This document shows positions 9,184-18,001 of a stretch of 64,000 nt of DNA, in pieces. The notes beneath the pieces are model-generated. The model saw nothing but the letters and a program-made list of their open reading frames with translations. It had not been told where the DNA came from and made no database searches. Numbering within the stretch: the stretch's first letter is position 1; each line of letters opens with the position of its first letter. The stretch spans positions 287,136-351,135 of the forward strand of contig NZ_AOLY01000042.1 of assembly GCF_000336635.1 (NCBI RefSeq), given 5' to 3'. Source of the DNA: Haloarcula japonica DSM 6131 (GTDB lineage Archaea > Halobacteriota > Halobacteria > Halobacteriales > Haloarculaceae). The position numbers and the translations under genes were made by a program.

Positions 9184-11757
9184 TCAGGAAACCAACGGTT
9201 CCTCACGGACGGTCGCGTCGTACCGCTCCCCTTCGTAGAGGATTTCGACGCTGGTGCCCGGTTCAGCGTACTCCGGCGGGAGGTACGTGTAGGCGACACA
9301 CGCACCTTCGGTGTAACCGTACTCGGCGCTGTGGAGATAGCCGATGGTCTCGTCGCCGTCGAGGACCGGCTTGTTGTCCAGCACGACAGCGTCCTCGTCG
9401 TCGAGGGTCAGACAGGCGACTTTGTGGTCGATGTTGTCGCCGTCGGCGGCCGCCGCGACTGCCTCCTTGCCGATGAAGTCGGTTTCGAGGTCGACAGCCC
9501 AGCCGAGGCCGGCCTCGTAGGGGTTGTGCTCCGTGTGGAGATCCTTCCCCCAGAGGCGGAACCCTTTCTCGATTCGCAGGGAGTTCAGCGCGCCGTTGCC
9601 GTACGGGCGGATGCCGTACTCCTCGCCGGCCTCCATGATGTGTTCCCAGAGGCGTTCGCCGTACTCCGACGGGGTGTAGAACTCCCAACCGAGTTCGCCC
9701 GCGTAGGAGACCCGAAGCGCGGTCACCGGGATGTTCTTGATGAAGAACTGCTGGCTCGTGAAGAACGGGAAGGCGTCGTCCGAGAGGTCGACATCGGTGA
9801 CCTTCGAGAGGACCTTCCGGGCGTTTGGCCCGGTACAGACCATCGCCGCCAGGCTGGAGGTCACGTCGTTGACGACGACATCCTCGGGTGACTGCTCGCG
9901 CACCCACGCGACGTGGTTGTTCCCGACTTCGCGCCCGGTCGTCAACAGGAGGTAGCGGTCCTCGTCGGTCCGGGTCACGGTGATGTCCGCACGGACGCCG
10001 CCGCCCTCGTTGCACATCAGCGTGTACTTCACGTCGCCAACGTCGATGTCCATGTCGTTCGTACAGAGGTACTGGACGAACTCGCCGGCGTCGCTTCCGA
10101 TCACCTCCATCTTGTTGAAGGAGGTCATGTCGTGGAGGCCGACGTTCTCGCGGACGTTCAGCGCCTCAGCACCCTCGATGGGCGACCAGTACTTTGCCTC
10201 CCAGCCCTCGCGGTCGGGGATCTGGTCACCGTACTCCGCCAGCAGGTCGGCGTTGGAGTCGAACCAGTGTGGTTCCTCCCAGCCGGCCTCGGCCCACAGT
10301 TCGGCGTCGTACTTCTTGTGGGTGTGGTACATCGGGGTTCGGCGGATGTCCCGCTGTGTGTCGGTCCAGACCCACTTGGGGTGCATGATGTTGTAGACGA
10401 TGCGGTACTCCTCACCGCCGATATCACGGGCGAAGTCCCAACTGCCCTCGTGGTCGTCAAAGCGGTTCACGTCGCAATGGGCGAGGTCAATCGGGCCGTC
10501 GGGGAGCCGCGGCTCGCCGTGTTCCATCCACTCGGCGAGCGCCTTGCCAGCACCGCCGGCGTGCGTGACCCAGATGGCCGCCGCCGTCCAGAGCCCGTCG
10601 TACTCCTGAACGGGACCCATCACAGGGAGTCCGTTCGGCGACTCCGCGAACATCCCGTTGTACTTGTGTTCGAGTTCCTTGTCGGCCGTCGCGGGGAGCA
10701 GTTCGTCGCTGGCCTGTCGCGGGGCCTTGTCCGGCCGGTCCGGATGCGTCGCGTTGTCCATGTGGTAGTCGGTGAACTCATGGACAGACCCCTGCTCGCC
10801 ATCCGGGTCGTTCCCGCCGAGGTCCTGCGGATCGGGCACGATGGGCTCGTGGTTGTACGAGCCGATGCCGTAGGAATCCCCGTGATTGCGATAGTACATC
10901 GCGTTGTCCTGGTCGCGGAGAATCGGCCGGTCCGGACCGACGAGGAGCCGCTTTGCTTTCTCCCCGGAAACGTTCTCGTAGTTCTCGAACAGCGGGTGGT
11001 CGGTGATATCGACCGCGCTTTCGGCCAGTTCGTCGAGCGATTCCGTCATAGTGTACTGGTGCTCCACCGGCGTTACCGGCAGGTGCACATCGAGTTTCTC
11101 GCCAAGCTGGCGGGCCCAGATGTTCGTCGCGACGACGACCTCGTTACACTCGATACTGCCGTTTTCCGTGACAACTGCCTGTACTTCGCCGGCCTTCGTT
11201 TCTACGTCCTCGGTACGCGTGTGCGGGACAAATTTCGCGCCTCTGTCCATCGCTTCCCGGGCCAGTGCGTCACACGCGACAACGCCCGAGACCTGCCCGT
11301 CTGTCGGCGAATAGTAGCCGCCTTTGATCTGGTCAGCGTCGACCAGCGGGAGATGCTCGGTGACTTCCTCGGGGGAGAGCAACTGCGGGTCCTCGATGCC
11401 CCAGGCCTTGGCATACTCGACGCGGCGCTGGAGGAAGTCCATGCGTTCCTCACTGCGTGCGACTTCGATGCCGCCCGTTTCGTTGTACGCCTGGTGACCG
11501 TCCGCGCCTTCGAGGTCCGAGTACAGCCGGCGGCTGTAGTCCGCGAATTGGCTGAGTACCTTCGGCTCAGCGGTCTGAAACATTATTCCGGGGGCGTGCG
11601 TCGACGATCCACCCGTGGTCGGCATCGGTCCCTGATCGACCACGACCACGTCTTCTCGGCCGAGCTCTGTCAGCTGGTAGGCGATGTTACAGCCGACGAT
11701 CCCAGCACCGACGATGACGGTATCGGCCTGGGTCGGCAGGCTATCGGTAGGCTCCAT
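9184..11757 (-). CDS. FAD-dependent oxidoreductase fused to GcvT: dimethylglycine/sarcosine dehydrogenase-like (copy B)
   Basis: An 857-aa paralogue of copy A with the same two-domain plan. The Rossmann motif is VIVGAGIVGCNIAYQL, the candidate covalent-FAD histidine is H54 in GGSSTHAPGIMFQT, and the GcvT half contains GGGVRADITVTRTD and RIEKGFRLWGKDLHTEHNP. The expected reaction is oxidative removal of an N-methyl group with transfer to tetrahydrofolate. It lies upstream of the Rieske gene on the same strand with a 180-nt gap holding the Rieske promoter, so the genes are probably separate units under common control. The TATA box at 11788-11797 predicts a leader of about 10 nt before ATG 11757. 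Substrate is inferred from family and context only. Confidence 0.9.
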   Translation of the reverse strand: MEPTDSLPTQADTVIVGAGIVGCNIAYQLTELGREDVVVVDQGPMPTTGGSSTHAPGIMFQTAEPKVLSQFADYSRRLYSDLEGADGHQAYNETGGIEVARSEERMDFLQRRVEYAKAWGIEDPQLLSPEEVTEHLPLVDADQIKGGYYSPTDGQVSGVVACDALAREAMDRGAKFVPHTRTEDVETKAGEVQAVVTENGSIECNEVVVATNIWARQLGEKLDVHLPVTPVEHQYTMTESLDELAESAVDITDHPLFENYENVSGEKAKRLLVGPDRPILRDQDNAMYYRNHGDSYGIGSYNHEPIVPDPQDLGGNDPDGEQGSVHEFTDYHMDNATHPDRPDKAPRQASDELLPATADKELEHKYNGMFAESPNGLPVMGPVQEYDGLWTAAAIWVTHAGGAGKALAEWMEHGEPRLPDGPIDLAHCDVNRFDDHEGSWDFARDIGGEEYRIVYNIMHPKWVWTDTQRDIRRTPMYHTHKKYDAELWAEAGWEEPHWFDSNADLLAEYGDQIPDREGWEAKYWSPIEGAEALNVRENVGLHDMTSFNKMEVIGSDAGEFVQYLCTNDMDIDVGDVKYTLMCNEGGGVRADITVTRTDEDRYLLLTTGREVGNNHVAWVREQSPEDVVVNDVTSSLAAMVCTGPNARKVLSKVTDVDLSDDAFPFFTSQQFFIKNIPVTALRVSYAGELGWEFYTPSEYGERLWEHIMEAGEEYGIRPYGNGALNSLRIEKGFRLWGKDLHTEHNPYEAGLGWAVDLETDFIGKEAVAAAADGDNIDHKVACLTLDDEDAVVLDNKPVLDGDETIGYLHSAEYGYTEGACVAYTYLPPEYAEPGTSVEILYEGERYDATVREEPLVS

Positions 11758-12126
11758 AACTCTGGGTAGAACGTGCTATGGCGTGGCAATATAGTTACCG
11801 ACTGGCCCACTCTCTTTGTAAACTACAACTGGGTTGTCATGTCGTGTTTCAAAATAACAGGAGTACCATTGTTAACAGATTTGGGTCCCCTGTAGTGATT
11901 GTCGCCTCCGTTCAGAGACGGCGAATAGCTTCCAGCAGTCTAATTGTATTGTCAAGTTATGTGTTACCAGCTCTCAATAGTGTTTTCCACACGGTGCTTT
12001 CACACCGTCGACGGTCGCTGTATCGACCACTGTTTCTGCTCTGAGGGGGAAACTCAGTACTGCGCTATATGCCTCAGGGATGCTTCCACTCCTAGCGTTT
12101 TTATCTGTTCGTCGCCGGGCATTAAT
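11758..12126. other. Divergent promoter region between copy B and the aspartoacylase-like gene
   Basis: About 370 nt with no gene. A TATA box for the leftward gene is at 11788-11797 (AACTATATTG on the minus strand). A TATA-like TTTTTATC for the rightward gene is at 12097-12105, placed for leaderless initiation at 12127. The middle part is AT-rich and could hold operator sites, but I see no clear palindrome. Confidence 0.55.
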
Positions 12127-13083
12127 ATGGACTATACCGCTGTCACGCACACGACGACTGACCGACGGCTCGGGAGACTCCCGTCAGGACGAGACGTGTC
12201 CGTGACTGTCCACCGGTACGTCGGCGGCCCCGGGCCGACAGTGTATATTCAGGCGGCACAACACGGCATCGAACTCAACGGCCCAGCCGCACTACGGCGG
12301 CTACACGACCGTCTGACCGATGCAGCCATCGCCGGGACAGTACGCGTCGTCCCGGTAGTGAACCAGCTCGCGTTCGACCACCGGTCGTACATGACTCCCG
12401 GCGAGTACGACGTGATGAATCCGAACCTGAACCGCGTGTGGCCGGGCGATGAGCGTGGAAGCCTACAGGAACAGTTTGCCGCTCAGCTGTGGGAACTCGT
12501 GAAAGACGCGGACGCAGCGGTCGATCTTCATACCGGCACGGCAGACATGCTGGAACACGTTCGGTGTAGGGTGGGCGACACAGACGCCGAGCGCCTCGCC
12601 GAAGCGTTTGGGACGTCCTACAGGCTTACCGACGGACCCGAGAACACAGGCGACGACGGCTCTGGCGGGACGTTCCGCGCTGCGGCTGCAGAAGCTGGGA
12701 TTCCGGTTATCACTGCAGAACTATCGAACAGTCGCCGGATAGCACAGGACGCGGTTGCGGCGGGTGTCGACGGGATACAGAACCTCCTGCGCGAGCGGGC
12801 AGTCCTCCCGGAGGAACCGGAGTCGAAGGCGTCACAGACAGTACTCCGAAACGATGGGGAGCCGGTCACCGCATCGGAATCAGGACTGTTCGAGTGTCGG
12901 TCAGATATCGCTGTGGGAGATACTGTCGACGCCGAGGAGCGACTGGGGACGGTCTACGAACCCTCCTCGTTCGAGCAACAACAGGTCGTCTCGGCGACAG
13001 AACGAGGAGTGATATTCTCGCTTGCCAGGGAGTCTGTCGTCGTGAAAGGAGAGCGTCTCGCAGGTATCGCAACACCGCGATAA
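12127..13083 (+). CDS. Zinc carboxypeptidase-like hydrolase, AstE/aspartoacylase (succinylglutamate desuccinylase) family
   Basis: A 318-aa zinc amidohydrolase. The zinc ligands fit H46 and E49 in QHGIELNG and H135 in DLHTG; NPNLNRVWPG around residue 101 carries the substrate-carboxylate-binding N/R pair of this family. A C-terminal beta domain (SGLFECRSDIAVGDTV) follows, as in larger AstE-like deacylases. Members cleave N-acyl groups from amino acids or related acids (N-acetylaspartate, succinylglutamate, N-acetyl-diaminobutyrate from ectoine). The osmolyte context makes an ectoine- or acyl-amino-acid substrate possible, but nothing here proves it. A long in-frame extension upstream (to 11944) is Cys-rich and rejected. 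Confidence 0.85.
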   Translation: MDYTAVTHTTTDRRLGRLPSGRDVSVTVHRYVGGPGPTVYIQAAQHGIELNGPAALRRLHDRLTDAAIAGTVRVVPVVNQLAFDHRSYMTPGEYDVMNPNLNRVWPGDERGSLQEQFAAQLWELVKDADAAVDLHTGTADMLEHVRCRVGDTDAERLAEAFGTSYRLTDGPENTGDDGSGGTFRAAAAEAGIPVITAELSNSRRIAQDAVAAGVDGIQNLLRERAVLPEEPESKASQTVLRNDGEPVTASESGLFECRSDIAVGDTVDAEERLGTVYEPSSFEQQQVVSATERGVIFSLARESVVVKGERLAGIATPR

Positions 13084-13156
13084 CCGAGACGTATTCGCGA
13101 AGCCGCCCGCGGGCACTGTTTCAGACGTGTGTTGCTAGCCGCAGTTTTGGGGAAGT

Positions 13157-13171
13157 TTATAAATGGGTTCG
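13157..13171 (+). promoter_or_regulatory. Extended TATA promoter element, copy 1 (shared with 14423-14437)
   Basis: TTATAAATGGGTTCG, identical in all 15 bases to the element before the MTHFR-like gene. In both copies exactly 50 nt separate it from the start codon, and a CCAC follows at the same offset. The extension beyond the TATA box suggests a shared transcription factor or promoter duplication. Confidence 0.65.
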
Positions 13172-13221
13172 GTATTCCACACCTATCTCTACACCATAAC
13201 GTGTCATAGTCACTCAATGAC

Positions 13222-14409
13222 ATGGGACTTCACACCGCTTTCACGGCGCTCGCGGAGGTCATTGACGCGTACGAATCCCGCGGTCGGTCTATCGAGACCG
13301 TCGAAGCATCGCCGGCCGACACCGGTGATGCAGTCCTTGATGTGACGGTGGCAATGCCGGTCTCGCTGCGTTCCGGCGGCGGCGCTGATGCGGGACTCAC
13401 GCCGGAGACGGCGAGGCTAACCGGCAGTGGTGACCTCGAAGTCACGTTCTCACCGTCGGCCACTGAACTCCCGTCGACCGCTGGTGCCTCACTGTCGATA
13501 GATGATGCCTCGGCTACGGTTACTGACGACGGCTTGCTCCTGACGGTACAGTTGACAATCGACGCCACAGTTGCGCCAGATGAGGCAGCCAGCGTCGACT
13601 GTGGGCCTGACCAGGGTGACTCTAGCGACACAGCGACAGCTAATACAGTGAGTTCGGCTGGCACCGACGGTGGTCTCTCACTCACTGATGCTGATATTTC
13701 GGAGTCAGAATCTGTCAGTGAGGGAGGCGACGGTTCACAGGAAAGCCCACAGTCAGACGGCCCGGCTACTCAGTCTGGTCGCGAGACCGACTCTGGATCC
13801 GACCCGTTCGCCGCCGTCCGCGACGACTCCGTACCACCGTACGAGGACACCGACTACCTACAAGCACTGTACGACGAGTGCGACAACTTCAGAGAAATCG
13901 CCGAGCAGATACAGATGGACGTCTCCTCCGAGACAGTCCGACGGTACATGATAGAAGCGGATATCCACGTCCCGAACTCGTACGACACCTCCAGTGACGA
14001 CGAGGAGGAACCGTCGGTCAACTCAGGTACCTCGGACGAAGAGACGAGCCAGTCTGAGGCTATGGATCAGGACGGGCAGGTCGATCCGGTCGAGCCTGTG
14101 TCGGCGGAATCAGCCGCGTCCGTCGACGAGTCGGTTGAGGAACTTCCAGACGAGCAACTGGTCACCGACGGGATTGGACTCCCGCCTGCTGTCCAATTGC
14201 AGGACGTCGCGGACGCAGTCGTCGAATCAGACACGGTGTACGAAGTCCAGCGATGCCTGAGTCTCGACCGCGCCCAGACACGGGACCTGCTGGAGGAACT
14301 CAATCTGTTAGATCTCGTCCTGTGCCGGCTCGCAGACGAACCGGATCACGCTGTCTCCTACGGGACTGTGGCCAGTCGAATCCAGCAGTGTGCGCCTCAC
14401 AGCGCGTGA
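13222..14409 (+). CDS. Acidic haloarchaeal protein with central HTH segment (395 aa)
   Basis: Four parts can be seen. A beta-rich N-terminal domain (residues ~1-125) begins MGLHTAFTALAEVIDAYESR. A long Ser/Asp/Glu linker follows. A short helix-turn-helix-like unit contains DTDYLQALYDECDNFREIAE and SSETVRRYMIEADIHVP. A second acidic linker leads to a C-terminal helical domain (DVADAVVESDTVYEVQRCLS ...). The HTH repeats the style of haloarchaeal DNA-binding proteins of unknown role. Its promoter is the twin of that of the downstream MTHFR-like gene, so it may be co-regulated with C1 metabolism or regulate it. No function is assigned. Confidence 0.8.
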   Translation: MGLHTAFTALAEVIDAYESRGRSIETVEASPADTGDAVLDVTVAMPVSLRSGGGADAGLTPETARLTGSGDLEVTFSPSATELPSTAGASLSIDDASATVTDDGLLLTVQLTIDATVAPDEAASVDCGPDQGDSSDTATANTVSSAGTDGGLSLTDADISESESVSEGGDGSQESPQSDGPATQSGRETDSGSDPFAAVRDDSVPPYEDTDYLQALYDECDNFREIAEQIQMDVSSETVRRYMIEADIHVPNSYDTSSDDEEEPSVNSGTSDEETSQSEAMDQDGQVDPVEPVSAESAASVDESVEELPDEQLVTDGIGLPPAVQLQDVADAVVESDTVYEVQRCLSLDRAQTRDLLEELNLLDLVLCRLADEPDHAVSYGTVASRIQQCAPHSA

Positions 14410-14422
14410 TAGAAGCGATATC

Positions 14423-14437
14423 TTATAAATGGGTTCG
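14423..14437 (+). promoter_or_regulatory. Extended TATA promoter element, copy 2
   Basis: TTATAAATGGGTTCG before the MTHFR-like gene, 50 nt from ATG 14488, the same distance as copy 1. Expected transcript start near 14451 with a leader of about 37 nt. Confidence 0.65.
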
Positions 14438-14487
14438 ATGCCCCACCCACAGAGAAAAGTACAGGTACGCCTTATCTCTGGCAACTC

Positions 14488-15348
14488 ATGGCCCTCGGAA
14501 CACGCACTGTCTCAGATAGTCAGGGAGTCCGCACGCTGCTGACGAGCGCCCGGTTCGAACTGATGCCGTTCGAGAGCTTCGACGAGGAGATCACCCATCT
14601 CCCCGACGATGCGACTATCGCGATCACGACCTCGCCACAACTCGGCATAGAGAAGACCGTCGAAAAGACGGAGGAAGCCGCCGAAGTGGGGTTCGATGTC
14701 GTGCCACACATCGCGGCCCGCTATGTGGAAGATCGGGAGCAACTCGAAGCGATAGCCGAGCGACTGGAACAGGCAGGCATTACGGACATCTTCGTCCCAG
14801 GTGGAGACCGCGAGGAACCGGCCGGTGAGTACGAGTCAGCACTCGATATGCTCGAAGCGCTTGCAGAGACAGAGTACTCCTTCGAGGAAGTCGGCATCAC
14901 GGGTTACCCCGAGGGCCACGATTTCATCGACGACGAAACGTTGGCGGAGTCGATGGCACAGAAAGCACCGTACGCGACGTACATCGTCACGCAGTTGTGT
15001 TACGACCCGGATGCCGTGTTAGAGTGGGTCGAAGACATCCGTGCTCGTGGTATCGAGCTCCCGGTGGAAGTCGGTATCCCGGGCGTGATGAACTACCAGC
15101 GATTGATGCAGATCTCTCAGAAGGTCGGCGTCGGTGATTCGATTAAATTCCTCCGGAAGACGACGGGCATTCTCGGGTTCGTCAAGCAACTGGTTGGCTC
15201 CCGCGGGACCTACGAACCAGACGAACTCATCGATGGCCTCGCGCCCTACGTCGGGGACGACGAGTACAACATCCGCGGCGTCCACATCTACACCTTCAAT
15301 CAGACGCCCGACACGGAGAAATGGCGGCACAATCGTCTCGACTCTTGA
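14488..15348 (+). CDS. Methylenetetrahydrofolate reductase-like protein
   Basis: A 286-aa TIM-barrel protein of the MTHFR family, which interconverts 5,10-methylene-THF and 5-methyl-THF with FAD. A conserved-type early glutamate sits in ARFELMPFESFDEEI; the pattern of a His after a hydrophobic strand (DVVPHIAARYV) and the GGDREEP loop correspond to FAD- and folate-contacting segments of MetF. The length is close to bacterial MetF. It is flanked by folate-linked genes (GcvT fusions, DmdA-like, DHFR), which fits handling of methyl groups from demethylation. It is a divergent member, so the electron donor and direction are not certain. It converges on the DmdA-like gene across 292 nt. Confidence 0.8.
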   Translation: MALGTRTVSDSQGVRTLLTSARFELMPFESFDEEITHLPDDATIAITTSPQLGIEKTVEKTEEAAEVGFDVVPHIAARYVEDREQLEAIAERLEQAGITDIFVPGGDREEPAGEYESALDMLEALAETEYSFEEVGITGYPEGHDFIDDETLAESMAQKAPYATYIVTQLCYDPDAVLEWVEDIRARGIELPVEVGIPGVMNYQRLMQISQKVGVGDSIKFLRKTTGILGFVKQLVGSRGTYEPDELIDGLAPYVGDDEYNIRGVHIYTFNQTPDTEKWRHNRLDS

Positions 15349-15640
15349 AACCGACCTGCTTACTGTCCAGACTCGGGACACCCAGCTACAAGTAGCCCGT
15401 TTTCGACCGTCCCACTGGCAGAGACTGCCAGCGAGCCATACTCTGGCCAGAGATCCCCAGCGCAGCCCAGCAAAAAAACGTGAATCGATATTTTCCGGGC
15501 AGTAGCACCTATACGACCGCGAACTATAGGAGAGAGCGGCGTAGGGCCCCAACGGTATCAGTGAAAACCGGGCACGGCAATCGGGCCGTAAAAGATCGGC
15601 GGACGACAAATTGGTGTGTGCTGGGACAGACGGAGTGGGA
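15349..15640. terminator. Convergent intergenic region with hairpin and T-run
   Basis: It separates two convergent genes. A perfect stem-loop lies at 15415-15431 (CTGGCAG, AGA loop, CTGCCAG). A run of seven A on the plus strand (near 15472-15478) is a T7 tract for transcripts of the minus-strand DmdA-like gene, a typical archaeal terminator form. No gene is seen here. Confidence 0.4.
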
Positions 15641-17017
15641 TCAGTCGTCGCTTTCGGCCTCTTTCCGGGCGTTGAGCTTCGCCTGCTCACGGGCGCTCGG
15701 GTTGACAGACTCCTTGAACGGCACCTTTGCGGCGGTGGCGAACACCGGTTCGCCGGGTTCGTCGGCGTACTCATCGGGGAGATGGACCTGGAACTCTAAG
15801 TCCAGCTCCTCATCGTAGATATCGTCGTTGAGCGGCGTGTCGGTGACCTCCTGAATCTTCTCGGCCGGGACGAATCCCATCCCGATGTTCGTTTCGAGAT
15901 CCGGATTCCACCACGGAGAGGTGAGGTAGCCGCATTCCTCGCCCGTGTCCGAGTCGGAGATGAGCCAGAAGTCGGGGGCGTAGTCACGGATCGGTTCGCC
16001 AGCGATCTTCAGGCCGATGAGTTTGTGTTCGAACGGATAGTTGCCGTTCTCGATCTGTTCTTTCTGTTCTTCGAGAACCTCTTTGCCGATGTAGTCCGCT
16101 TCCTTGTCATCAGGGACGTGATACCCGAGGTTGACCTGGAACGGCGAGGTCTCATGGTCGAGGTCCTGACCCCAGGACATGATGCCGGCGGCGATCCGGC
16201 GGTGGTGACCAGGTGCGATCTGGCGACCGTCGTGGTCTTTGACGGACTCCATGACGGGGTCCCAGACCCGTTCGGCGTTTTCCATCGCGTCTTTGACGTA
16301 GATTTCGAAGCCTTTCTCGCCCGAGAAGCCGGTCTGGCTAATCAACACTTCACAGCCGTCAATCTCGGCCTCCATCAGACCGTAGTAGGGCACGTCTTTG
16401 ACCTCGTCGCCGACGACGTCGACCATCACGTCGAGCGCCCTCGGGCCCTGGATCTGCATCGGTGCCACGTCGATCTCGTCGATTTCGACGTCGAAGTCGT
16501 TGTCGACGTTGACGCCCTGTAGCCACTGCATCAGCGTCGAGTCCGAGATGGAGAACCAGAACTCGTCTTCCTCGGGGCGGAGCAACACTGGATCGTTCAG
16601 GACGCCACCGTCTTCATTGCACAGGATGACGTATTTCCCGTCCATGGCGTCCATTCCTGTCACGTCGCGGGTGACGACGTAGTTCGTCAGCGCCTCGGCG
16701 TCGGGCCCTTTGACCCGGATCTGTCGCTCTACGGCGACGTCCCAGAGGGTGACGGTGTTAGTCAGTGCGTCGTATTCCTTCATCACGCCGCCGTCCTCGG
16801 GCTCGATGAGGCCGCGCGGGTGATAGAGGCGGTTGTAAACGGTTGCCCGCCAGGCACCCTCCTCGTTGAAGGACTTGTGGAAGAACGGGGACTTTCGAAC
16901 GCGCGTTGACACCAACATCTCGATGTTGGGGTCACCAGTCTGGCGGAGGTTACGGGGGACGGTCCGGTCTGACTGGTCGACACTGGGATAGTTAGGATGT
17001 TCCTCGTTACCGGTCAT
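15641..17017 (-). CDS. Free-standing GcvT-family aminomethyltransferase/demethylase, DmdA-like
   Basis: A 458-aa GcvT-fold protein without an oxidoreductase domain. The middle strand reads NEDGGVLNDPVLLRPEEDEF, closer to the NDPVLL of DMSP demethylase DmdA than to the DD pair of the glycine-cleavage T protein; SQTGFSGEKGFEIYV also resembles DmdA. It is longer than GcvT (~365 aa), with an N-terminal extension that includes SPFFHKSFNEEGAW. Such enzymes move a methyl group from a sulfonium or N-methyl compound to THF, giving 5-methyl-THF, which fits the MTHFR-like neighbour. The real substrate (DMSP, a betaine, a methoxy compound) cannot be fixed. TATA-like ACTAATAAAAG at 17041-17051 predicts a nearly leaderless mRNA. 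Confidence 0.85.
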   Translation of the reverse strand: MTGNEEHPNYPSVDQSDRTVPRNLRQTGDPNIEMLVSTRVRKSPFFHKSFNEEGAWRATVYNRLYHPRGLIEPEDGGVMKEYDALTNTVTLWDVAVERQIRVKGPDAEALTNYVVTRDVTGMDAMDGKYVILCNEDGGVLNDPVLLRPEEDEFWFSISDSTLMQWLQGVNVDNDFDVEIDEIDVAPMQIQGPRALDVMVDVVGDEVKDVPYYGLMEAEIDGCEVLISQTGFSGEKGFEIYVKDAMENAERVWDPVMESVKDHDGRQIAPGHHRRIAAGIMSWGQDLDHETSPFQVNLGYHVPDDKEADYIGKEVLEEQKEQIENGNYPFEHKLIGLKIAGEPIRDYAPDFWLISDSDTGEECGYLTSPWWNPDLETNIGMGFVPAEKIQEVTDTPLNDDIYDEELDLEFQVHLPDEYADEPGEPVFATAAKVPFKESVNPSAREQAKLNARKEAESDD

Positions 17018-17040
17018 GCCTATGAAAGAAGATGTGAAAT

Positions 17041-17051
17041 ACTAATAAAAG
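17041..17051 (-). promoter_or_regulatory. TATA box of the DmdA-like gene
   Basis: CTTTTATTAGT on the minus strand, centred about 30 nt before ATG 17017. Confidence 0.5.
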
Positions 17052-17254
17052 ATATTGTTACTTGCTTCTGGGGTTTATATGCGGGGGAGACTTCGCTGGC
17101 AGTGACGATACTCTGAACCGTTGTTTAACAGCTCCAGACCATGAATATTCAGCAGAATACGGTATCGTGTTACTCGACTGAGACTGGTGGCTGTAGTACA
17201 AAACGACCGGCACGGAGCACGACCGAGCGGCCGCTGTGCCTGCTCGGACAGATA

Positions 17255-17752
17255 TCATTCCGAGTCACTGCTGGTTCGGGTGTATTTGACGATATCGAAG
17301 TCACTGTGTGTCGTTCGGTCCGTCTCAGTCCAGCACGACCAGTCGACTGTCGGGAACACGGTATCGCCATCGAAAGCCGCTGTTAGTTCGGTGAGGATTA
17401 GCTCGTCGGCCTGTGGGAGAAACTGCTTGTACACAGTAGCACCGCCGATGACGTACGCCGTAGATGCGTCACTATCGGCCGCTTCGGCCAACGCCGCCGT
17501 CGTCGAGGTGACAGCCGTGACGTTGTCGGGAAGTCGATGGGGCGTCGTGGTCAGAACAATGTTCAGTCGCTCCGGCAGCGGGCCACCAAGCTCACGCCGA
17601 ATACTCTCGAAGGTCCGCCGCCCCATAATCACCGGATGACCGATAGTCGTCTGTTTGAAATGTGTCAGATCCTCGGGAAACTGCCACGGAATGTCGCCGC
17701 CGGCACCGATCACTCCGTTTGCCGCGACGGCGGCGATCAGCGAGAGTTTCAT
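17255..17752 (-). CDS. Dihydrofolate reductase
   Basis: A 165-aa NADPH-dependent reductase of dihydrofolate to tetrahydrofolate. The N-terminus [20 protein letters not shown], tryptophan W23 in DIPWQFPED, the proton-donor acid D28, and [10 protein letters not shown] are all textbook DHFR features. I chose ATG 17752 because the strand-A sequence begins there; the upstream in-frame extension to 17878 is not DHFR-like. It keeps the THF pool reduced for the GcvT-type enzymes nearby. It precedes the DmdA-like gene on the same strand, with a 237-nt gap that holds the latter's promoter. Confidence 0.95.
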   Translation of the reverse strand: MKLSLIAAVAANGVIGAGGDIPWQFPEDLTHFKQTTIGHPVIMGRRTFESIRRELGGPLPERLNIVLTTTPHRLPDNVTAVTSTTAALAEAADSDASTAYVIGGATVYKQFLPQADELILTELTAAFDGDTVFPTVDWSCWTETDRTTHSDFDIVKYTRTSSDSE

Positions 17753-18001
17753 ACGTATTTCCTTGTCGGGTCGCTGGTAATAACTCCTCCCAGTCAATAA
17801 GTCTGACCACCGCTCAAAACAACGTGCCAATCCCGCTGCCCGAGCTAAAGACGCGGTTTCAAGGATACCAAGCCCCATTCGGGTACTATAATCTTGCTTT
17901 TTAGCTCTGAATCAGTGATTGGTTGCTACACCAATGCTAGCCCGGACCTTGATAGCGTATCTCGCGCGCGACTTATGAGGGTCTGCCATATAAAATGCCG
18001 T

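Noticed and set aside
9913-11769. A 618-codon open frame on the plus strand
   Set aside because: It is the exact antisense of the copy B oxidoreductase/GcvT gene; long shadow frames are normal in GC-rich haloarchaeal DNA and its product has no domain.
12127-13083. Firm naming as ectoine-pathway deacetylase DoeB
   Set aside because: The zinc motifs are common to the whole AstE/aspartoacylase family and no other ectoine-degradation gene is adjacent.
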